This document shows positions 6,442 to 10,781 of a stretch of DNA of 10,781 bases, one piece after another. The stretch lies in NCBI GenBank assembly GCA_002427105.1, contig DIPM01000006.1:15516-26296 (forward strand), written 5' to 3'. The stretch's first letter is position 1. Each line of letters opens with the position of its first letter. Source of the stretch: Marinilabiliaceae bacterium UBA5488. GTDB taxonomy: Bacteria > Bacteroidota > Bacteroidia > Bacteroidales > Marinilabiliaceae. The position numbers and the translations under genes are program-made. Below the pieces are notes generated by a model. It was given only the letters and a program-made list of their open reading frames with translations, was not told the origin of the DNA and did not search any database.

Positions 6442-7011
6442 TTATTTCAACACCGTATCGAAATTCACGGTAACTTCGTTACCCGACTTTATGGCTCCCA
6501 TCATTGCACGAGGGGGCTCCATATCAAAATCTGTCATTTTCAAGGGTACTTTACCGCTTACTTTCAAGCGGTCGTGTGCGCTGCTTCCTTTTATTGTAAC
6601 AGTAGCTGGTTTGGTTTTACCTGCAATGGTAAGGTTACCGCTAAGAGTTGCTGTAAACTCTCCGTTGTTTTCTATTACTGCGACCTTGGCTGTTTGAACA
6701 AAGGTGATAGTTGAATATTTCTCACTTTTTAATGCTTCGTAGGCTTTCTTGTCAAGACCACTGTTGCCGCTGCTCAAATCAGAGGCCTTAAGAGAAATTT
6801 TTGTCCCCGCTATTTCTACTCTTCCATCATCACTCCTGATAAACTGTGTCGAACCGTCTATTAGGGAGGTGCTCATTTCCCAATCATGCACTGTGGATGT
6901 ACCTGATACGGAAATCTTGCTCTCTTTCTGCTCTACTGAAACCTGGTCTGCCTGAGCTACTGTGAAAAACGCTATAGCAATCAGACTAAAAAGTCCTTTT
7001 TTTGTGTTCAT
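6442..7011 (-). CDS. YceI family periplasmic protein
   Basis: This 189-residue protein starts with a signal peptide (MNTKKGLFSLIAIAFFTVAQA). It then shows the YceI domain across nearly its whole length: GTSTVHDWEMS at 37-47, the strand series around SEKYSTITFVQT, the turn GNLTIAGKTKP, and the closing MMGAIKSGNEVTVNFD. YceI proteins form a lipocalin-like barrel that holds a long isoprenoid or lipid in the periplasm. It is the first gene of the cluster, 29 bp before the porin. A good promoter lies 88 bp upstream of its start codon, with several dyads around it. A second, more divergent YceI-like gene follows the porin. Function of the pair is unknown; acting as a carrier together with the porin is an inference from position. 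Confidence 0.92.
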   Translation of the reverse strand: MNTKKGLFSLIAIAFFTVAQADQVSVEQKESKISVSGTSTVHDWEMSTSLIDGSTQFIRSDDGRVEIAGTKISLKASDLSSGNSGLDKKAYEALKSEKYSTITFVQTAKVAVIENNGEFTATLSGNLTIAGKTKPATVTIKGSSAHDRLKVSGKVPLKMTDFDMEPPRAMMGAIKSGNEVTVNFDTVLK

Positions 7012-7060
7012 GGATTCTTTGCTTTAGTTCGTTATTAATTATTTTATTTGATTAAGTAGC

Positions 7061-7080
7061 TTAGTCTCTAATCGGACTAA
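7061..7080. promoter_or_regulatory. TTAGTC-N8-GACTAA dyad in the yceI leader (possible operator)
   Basis: TTAGTC (7061-7066) and GACTAA (7075-7080) are inverted 6-bp arms with an 8-bp spacer. They lie roughly 13-35 bases downstream of the predicted start of transcription. That is a common place for a repressor roadblock, though a short RNA hairpin in the leader is also possible. Confidence 0.4.
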
Positions 7081-7099
7081 ATTGTCTTGAAATATAATG

Positions 7100-7129
7100 C
7101 AAATTTAATGCAATATTAAAGTAACACAA
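7100..7129 (-). promoter_or_regulatory. Bacteroidetes promoter for the yceI-porin cluster
   Basis: On the minus strand TAAATTTG (7100-7107) fits TAnnTTTG and ATTG/TTG (7127-7129) lies 19 bp upstream, the expected -33 spacing. Transcription would begin near 7094, giving a leader of about 83 nt before the yceI ATG at 7011. Confidence 0.75.
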
Positions 7130-7140
7130 TACTTGAACGT

Positions 7141-7154
7141 ATGTTGCACAACAT
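7141..7154. promoter_or_regulatory. ATGTTG-CA-CAACAT dyad upstream of the yceI promoter
   Basis: These are perfect 6-bp inverted arms separated by CA. They sit about 12 bp upstream of the -33 element, around -47 to -60 from the predicted start, where an activator would bind. No regulator gene is present in the window to pair with it. Confidence 0.35.
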
Positions 7155-7156
7155 GA

Positions 7157-7191
7157 TTTTTTTATCGAATCACTGTTGTTCGGTAAAAAAA
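7157..7191. repeat. 13-bp inverted repeat, T-tract and A-tract ended
   Basis: The arm at 7157-7169 (seven T then ATCGAA) pairs with 7179-7191 (TTCGGT then seven A) around a 9-nt loop, with a single T-G wobble. T-first and A-last order on both strands argues against an intrinsic terminator. It lies directly beside the ATGTTG dyad, so it may be an extended regulatory site or a repeat remnant. Confidence 0.45.
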
Positions 7192-7216
7192 TATGCGGAT
7201 CGGATTGGATAAGAAA

Positions 7217-7301
7217 TTTGAGATTTAATATTAAATCCCTACGGGATAATATGCGAGGATTGATTTTATAGTATAGACCCGTCGGGTCGTTTCATATTAT
7301 A
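7217..7301. repeat. REP-like cluster of palindromes
   Basis: Four symmetric pieces are packed together: a perfect 16-bp palindrome at 7222-7237 (GATTTAATATTAAATC), a 5-bp stem ATCCC/GGGAT at 7235-7247, a 5-bp stem GACCC/GGGTC at 7276-7288, and outer arms ATAATATG (7246-7252 region) and CATATTAT (7293-7300) that enclose the last stem. The layout is like REP elements mobilised by IS200/IS605-type TnpA_REP transposases, though no such gene is in the window. Confidence 0.5.
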
Positions 7302-7327
7302 ACGAGGGTGTCCAATAATAAATTTAT

Positions 7328-7427
7328 CCACAGATTACATAGATTTTCATAAATAAAATATCTTTATTCTCAGGCGTTTACAAACTTCCGGTTTCTCTTT
7401 TCTGTGTAATTTGTGTCAATCTGTGGA
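7328..7427. repeat. CCACAGATT-type dispersed inverted repeat
   Basis: TCCACAGATT (7328-7337) is exactly mirrored by AATCTGTGGA (7418-7427). The inner sequences ACATAGATT and TCTGTGTAATTTGTG continue the similarity imperfectly. Such CCACAGATTACACAGATT units are a frequent intergenic repeat type. A half-copy is present at 4121-4140. Confidence 0.5.
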
Positions 7428-7609
7428 CTTACTAGACAGCCTCCTAGTGATATCCATTCATCAGCAGCGTTGCGTAAGAGCGATGCATCTCAATTTTCGT
7501 GAGGATTTTCGGTTTTAGCACCTAATAGGGCTGAGCAACAGATAACTTATGAATAGGGCAGCTTAAGCTACGTTGGTGTTTTTTAACATGCTACTTTCGA
7601 TACTCTGCT
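7428..7609. other. Non-coding stretch upstream of the ABC-F gene
   Basis: No open frame or RNA gene was recognised. A weak ACTAG/CTAGT dyad lies at 7431-7448. On the minus strand, a short frame with MHRSYATLLMNGYH at about 7453-7494 resembles debris rather than a gene. Confidence 0.3.
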
Positions 7610-7617
7610 TATCTTTG
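7610..7617 (+). promoter_or_regulatory. Bacteroidetes-type -7 box for the ABC-F gene
   Basis: TATCTTTG fits TAnnTTTG, 27 bp before the ATG at 7645. Transcription would begin near 7623, giving a leader of about 22 nt. The -33 element is weak (T-rich at 7581-7584, a wider spacing than usual). Confidence 0.5.
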
Positions 7618-7644
7618 CCATTCAATTTTTAATTAGTACTATTA

Positions 7645-9285
7645 ATGATTTCAGTTGACGGATTGGGTGTTGAATTTGGCGGGACTGTTCTGTTTAATAA
7701 TATTTCGTTTGCCATTAACGACCAGGACAAAATAGCCCTGATGGGTAAGAATGGAGCAGGTAAATCTACTATGCTCAAGATTTTGGCGGGAGTCAGGACA
7801 CCCTCAACTGGGCGGGTTACCGCACCGGAAGGCTCAGTAATTGCTTATTTGCCACAGCATCTGATGACCGAGGATGGGCGTACTGTCTTTGAGGAAACGG
7901 CACAGGCCTTTGCCCATATTCATAATATGCATGCCGAAATAGAGGAGCTGAATAATCAGTTAAACAGTCGTAACGATTACGAATCGGATGATTACTATGC
8001 TCTTATTGAGAAGGTTTCTACCCTTAGTGAGAAGTTTTATAGCATTGAGGATACCAATTATGAGTCGGAAGTTGAAAAGATTTTGCTGGGATTGGGTTTT
8101 TCGCGTGAGGATTTTTCGCGGCCTACTGGTGAGTTTAGCGGTGGATGGCGTATGCGTATTGAGCTGGCTAAGATTTTACTTCAAAAGCCTGATTTGATTC
8201 TGCTTGATGAGCCGACAAATCACCTGGATATCGAGTCTATTCAATGGCTGGAAGATTTTTTGGTTAATAGTGCCAAGGCGGTAATGGTGATTTCGCACGA
8301 CCGTGCTTTTGTTGATAATATTACCACGCGAACCATTGAAATTACGATGGGACGCATTTACGATTATAAGGTTAATTACTCTCAGTACCTTGAACTTAGG
8401 AAGGAGAGAAGGGAGCAGCAACAGCGTGCCTACGAAGACCAGCAAAAGATGATCGCGGATAACCGCGATTTTATTGAGCGTTTTAAAGGTACTTATTCTA
8501 AGACAAATCAGGTGCAAAGCCGGGTCAGAATGCTTGAAAAACTTGAGTTGGTGCAGGTCGATGAGGAAGATAGCTCGGCTTTGAAATTGCGCTTCCCGCC
8601 CTCGCCGCGCTCAGGGTCTTTCCCTGTTATCTGTGAAGAGCTCACAAAATCCTATGATGGCACAACCATTATCAGCAAGGTGTCGCTAACTATCAAACGA
8701 GGAGATAAGTTGGCATTCGTTGGCCGCAACGGCGAAGGCAAATCTACGCTGGTAAAGTGTATTATGGGAGAGATAGAACATGAAGGAAAGATGAATTTGG
8801 GTCATAACGTAAAGATTGGATACTTCGCCCAAAATCAGGCCTCCTTGATGGATGGTGAGCTTACTGTGTTTCAGACAATTGATGACGTTGCAAAAGGTGA
8901 AATCAGAACTAAAATCAAAGATATTCTTGGCGCATTTATGTTTAGTGGCGATGATATCTTTAAGAAGGTAAAAGTCCTCTCGGGAGGCGAACGCACTCGC
9001 TTGGCTATGATAAAGCTTTTGCTGGAACCGGTAAACTTGCTTATCCTCGATGAGCCAACTAATCATCTGGATATAAAGACAAAAGATATATTAAAATCCG
9101 CACTTAAAGAGTTTGACGGAACTCTTATTTTAGTATCGCACGATCGCGATTTTCTGGACGGACTGGTTGATACGGTCTATGAATTTGGCAACAAGAAGGT
9201 AAAAGAACATTTGGGTGATATTCACAGCTTTCTGGCAAAAAAGAAGATGGAAAACCTCAGAGAAATAGAGCGTAAACTTGCATAA
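7645..9285 (+). CDS. ABC-F family ATPase (ribosome-associated, soluble)
   Basis: This 546-residue protein has two ABC ATPase domains and no membrane segment, the ABC-F arrangement. Domain 1 has Walker A GKNGAGKST (34-42), signature FSGGW (164-168), Walker B LILLDEP with catalytic E189, and H218 of the H-loop. Domain 2 has GRNGEGKST (360-368), LSGGE (445-449), LLILDE with E470, and H499. Between them, at about 240-310, is the charged helical P-site tRNA interaction motif region (LRKERREQQQRAYEDQQ). ABC-F proteins enter the ribosomal E site and relieve stalled or drug-bound translation. All catalytic residues are intact. Length and linker suit a housekeeping subgroup (YbiT/YkpA/YdiF-like) better than an antibiotic-resistance one, but that placement is inference. 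The start follows the -7 box at 7610. It is monocistronic and converges with the small gene at 9343. Confidence 0.93.
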   Translation: MISVDGLGVEFGGTVLFNNISFAINDQDKIALMGKNGAGKSTMLKILAGVRTPSTGRVTAPEGSVIAYLPQHLMTEDGRTVFEETAQAFAHIHNMHAEIEELNNQLNSRNDYESDDYYALIEKVSTLSEKFYSIEDTNYESEVEKILLGLGFSREDFSRPTGEFSGGWRMRIELAKILLQKPDLILLDEPTNHLDIESIQWLEDFLVNSAKAVMVISHDRAFVDNITTRTIEITMGRIYDYKVNYSQYLELRKERREQQQRAYEDQQKMIADNRDFIERFKGTYSKTNQVQSRVRMLEKLELVQVDEEDSSALKLRFPPSPRSGSFPVICEELTKSYDGTTIISKVSLTIKRGDKLAFVGRNGEGKSTLVKCIMGEIEHEGKMNLGHNVKIGYFAQNQASLMDGELTVFQTIDDVAKGEIRTKIKDILGAFMFSGDDIFKKVKVLSGGERTRLAMIKLLLEPVNLLILDEPTNHLDIKTKDILKSALKEFDGTLILVSHDRDFLDGLVDTVYEFGNKKVKEHLGDIHSFLAKKKMENLREIERKLA

Positions 9286-9342
9286 AGTGTTGTTTGTTAA
9301 TATGTTTCAGCCCATAACTCATAGCTTATGACTTATAATTCA
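9286..9342. repeat. CATAA-type units, copy 2, in a convergent gap
   Basis: This 57-bp gap between two convergent genes holds CATAACTCATAGCTTATGAC at about 9313-9332, including a 5-bp hairpin TCATA/TATGA (9319-9331). It resembles the run at 1551-1573. The hairpin lacks GC and a T-run, so it is a poor terminator. Confidence 0.35.
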
Positions 9343-9612
9343 TCACTTTCCTGCCCTTATTTCGCCTGAATACCTGAAAATAACCGGTATTTCCTCTACC
9401 TTTTGAGGTATAGTTTCTCGGATAGTTTCGGAGCTTCCCGAATAGCTCACAATAATCACAGTATTGTCATTGTCTGTCCCGATTCCTATCGCGGTAACTC
9501 CTTCTACTTTGAGCCACTCCTTTTCGTGGAGTTGCTTGGTTTTGATTACCTTAGACAGGTCTTTGGACTGTTTATTATTCCGGTAAGGAGATATCCATCG
9601 CTTCAAACACAT
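9343..9612 (-). CDS. Small protein resembling the N-terminal domain of the adjacent protease
   Basis: This 89-residue protein has no signal peptide and a basic first 25 residues. The rest (GVTAIGIGTDNDNTVIIVSYSG, then IPQKVEEIPVIFRYSGEIRA) matches the pattern of residues about 24-83 of the upstream protease: V.A.GIG near the start, then IP...+.+P, then SG.+R. I read it as a stand-alone copy of that domain. Its ATG lies 38 bp inside the protease gene in another frame, so it is probably translated by coupling to the protease. No other ATG exists in the frame. Conserved residues begin only after about residue 35, so a non-ATG start past the protease stop is possible. Function is unknown; modulating or partnering the protease is inferred from similarity and overlap. 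Confidence 0.65.
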   Translation of the reverse strand: MCLKRWISPYRNNKQSKDLSKVIKTKQLHEKEWLKVEGVTAIGIGTDNDNTVIIVSYSGSSETIRETIPQKVEEIPVIFRYSGEIRAGK

Positions 9613-10585
9613 TTTGTATGCGATTAATTAGAGTTGTTGTTTCACTGCCTGCAAAAAGCAGACCTACAATATTATTATCTGTGTCGAGAACCGCTGAGCC
9701 ACTGTCACCTCCCGAACTCATCGAGCCTGCCATCAGCTGGTCGCTAAACTGTGCCGTTTTATTATATCCGTAATTCACCTTTACGGTAACATCGGTTTGA
9801 ATAATAGTACCTGAAGTGAGACCCGTAGTTCGCCCGCTCTTTTTGATATGCATGCCCAGTTCAGCCTCACGTACTCCTTCTATCTTACCGATTTGTAATA
9901 TTTCCTGTGCTACTTCTTCAACATTCAAAGGGCGGGCTATGGCGCAGTCGCAGATGTTATCACCCTTCTGTTCGCGGTAAACTCTCAGTCGCGTAGAGCT
10001 ACCGCTGAGCTTGTACAAGGAGTTTAGCAATCCTGTCAGCCATCTCGACATCCTTCCGGATGCTGCAACACTATCCTCCTGATAGTTGATAGGAATAAAA
10101 TCGGATAATTCAGCAATAAGATCTTCAGGATTGATACCTCCGTCGTAGTTTCCCGGTTGCAAAATCAAATCACCCGCTGAGGCTTCATTACTGTTTGCAA
10201 TAACGTGGTTGTTGGAAATAAGATAGAGCTGATTGCCCCTTTTGACCCAACAGCCCAGGGTTCCGGCAGATACTTCGGTGTGACTTATGCTACAGCCTCC
10301 CGGGATGGGTCTGAGCCGCCCTGTGGGTGAACTATGAGTGCGGAAGATTCCTGAAGGATAAACATCGGTCGGTACGCCGTCAATTTGCCTGGGAATAATG
10401 TCGTTTTTACTTAGTCGGCTTAAAGGCTTTTTACTCGCTACAGAGCAAATAATAGCGAGTTCGGAAGTTGCTTTGCCTTCAACGCTTTTGTACCCTATTC
10501 CGGTCGCAAGTACATTTTGACGCCTCAACAGTTGCTCAGAGGCGAGCTGCAGTTGCTGCTTTACCTGACTATAGTTACTGTCCAT
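9575..10585 (-). CDS. Trypsin-like serine protease with N-terminal accessory domain
   Basis: This 336-residue protein has no signal peptide or membrane segment, so it is probably cytoplasmic. An N-terminal domain (about 24-83, starting NVLATGIGYKSVEGK and ending near GVPTDVYPSGIFR) precedes a chymotrypsin-fold domain. Likely catalytic residues are H127 in LISNNHVIANSN, D213 in NICDCAIARP and S295 in GGDSGSAVL. The sequence GTLGC, then NNHVIANSN, ILQPGNYDGG and GRTTGLTSG follows bacterial relatives of the plant NAL1 peptidases as I recall them. The triad is complete, so it should be active. The last 38 bp overlap the small downstream gene. Its start region faces the tRNA-Ser gene, with a likely weak promoter at 10626-10656. 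Substrate is unknown. Placement in the trypsin-like fold is firm; the NAL1 link is tentative. Confidence 0.82.
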   Translation of the reverse strand: MDSNYSQVKQQLQLASEQLLRRQNVLATGIGYKSVEGKATSELAIICSVASKKPLSRLSKNDIIPRQIDGVPTDVYPSGIFRTHSSPTGRLRPIPGGCSISHTEVSAGTLGCWVKRGNQLYLISNNHVIANSNEASAGDLILQPGNYDGGINPEDLIAELSDFIPINYQEDSVAASGRMSRWLTGLLNSLYKLSGSSTRLRVYREQKGDNICDCAIARPLNVEEVAQEILQIGKIEGVREAELGMHIKKSGRTTGLTSGTIIQTDVTVKVNYGYNKTAQFSDQLMAGSMSSGGDSGSAVLDTDNNIVGLLFAGSETTTLINRIQNVFEAMDISLPE

Positions 10586-10625
10586 ATTATCACTGTTTTC
10601 GAATTGTTAGGGAATTAATTAAAGG

Positions 10626-10656
10626 TAAATTTAGTTTTTTGTTTTGGATATATCAA
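10626..10656 (-). promoter_or_regulatory. Possible promoter of the protease gene
   Basis: On the minus strand TAAATTTA (10626-10633) is one base off TAnnTTTG, with TTG (10654-10656) 20 bp upstream. It lies about 40 bp before the ATG at 10585 and overlaps the tRNA promoter on the opposite strand. Confidence 0.35.
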
Positions 10657-10673
10657 TCAATTTTATACATTTG
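10643..10673 (+). promoter_or_regulatory. Canonical Bacteroidetes promoter of tRNA-Ser
   Basis: TTTG (10643-10646), a 19-bp spacer and TACATTTG (10666-10673) match the consensus exactly. Transcription would start near 10680, leaving about 40 nt of 5' leader to be removed by RNase P. Confidence 0.8.
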
Positions 10674-10719
10674 CACTCGCTATACAAAAGTGGGCAATTC
10701 CGCATATTTAGTGTAGTAT

Positions 10720-10781
10720 GGAGAGATGGGTGAGTGGCTGAAACCAGCAGTTTGCTAAACTGCCGTACGGGTAACTGTACC
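10720..10781 (+). tRNA. tRNA-Ser(GCT), cut by the window end
   Basis: About 62 of roughly 88 nt are present. The acceptor strand GGAGAGA (10720-10726) is followed by TG, a D arm (GGT...ACC), the anticodon stem GCAGT/ACTGC (10747-10751 and 10759-10763), loop TTGCTAA with anticodon GCT (10754-10756), and the start of a long variable arm (GTAC...GTAC), the serine type. It reads AGC/AGU codons. The T arm and 3' acceptor strand lie beyond the window. Confidence 0.93.

Noticed and set aside
6254..6955. Plus-strand frames opposite the porin and yceI genes
   Set aside because: They are antisense to signal-peptide-bearing genes with a clear promoter.
7157..7191. 13-bp inverted repeat as an intrinsic terminator
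   Set aside because: The T-run precedes and the A-run follows the stem on both strands, the reverse of terminator order, and no gene ends there.
8176..9066. Minus-strand open frames opposite the ABC-F gene
   Set aside because: They are antisense to intact Walker and signature motifs, with no start signals or family likeness.
1..10781. CRISPR array, phage genes or an intact transposase
   Set aside because: No regularly spaced repeats and no integrase, transposase or structural protein signatures were seen in any frame.

Overview
The window looks like a chromosomal stretch from a member of the Bacteroidetes (Bacteroidota), probably in or near the Bacteroidales. The evidence is that start codons mostly lack Shine-Dalgarno sequences, that four well-placed TAnnTTTG promoter boxes typical of this phylum precede genes, and that the gene families fit: a fused alpha-beta 2-oxoacid dehydrogenase E1, a short YqgE, a two-domain ABC-F ATPase and a YceI/porin cluster. 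Genus cannot be told from this sequence.

Layout. Positions 1-220 hold a palindrome-rich, ORF-like piece that resembles a dispersed repeat. It abuts the 3' end of a hicBA toxin-antitoxin pair (minus strand, 221-662), and the HicA toxin appears cut short at that junction. Next on the minus strand come yqgE (693-1286), an intergenic stretch with simple repeats, and an 817-residue fused thiamine-diphosphate E1 component (1580-4033). A short plus-strand gene for a conserved single-span membrane protein (4258-4458) starts from its own promoter. It converges on a minus-strand cluster made of a YceI-like protein, an outer-membrane porin, a strong 18-bp hairpin and a second, divergent YceI-like protein (7011 down to 4472). 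The 630-bp region 7012-7644 holds a clear promoter for that cluster, several dyads around it, REP-like palindromes and a dispersed inverted repeat. It ends with the promoter of an ABC-F ATPase gene (7645-9285, plus strand). Converging on that gene are a trypsin-like serine protease (9575-10585, minus) and an overlapping small gene (9343-9612, minus) whose product resembles the protease's own N-terminal domain. The window ends inside a tRNA-Ser(GCT) gene with a textbook Bacteroidetes promoter.

How the genes work together. Most are independent housekeeping units: 2-oxoacid oxidation (E1), translation (ABC-F, tRNA-Ser) and YqgE. Two groups look functionally linked. One is the YceI-porin-YceI cluster, which would form an envelope module of two secreted lipocalin-like carriers and one outer-membrane channel. 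The other is the protease with its overlapping stand-alone domain gene. The latter is the best candidate here for an undescribed small system. No CRISPR array, phage genes or intact transposase were seen.
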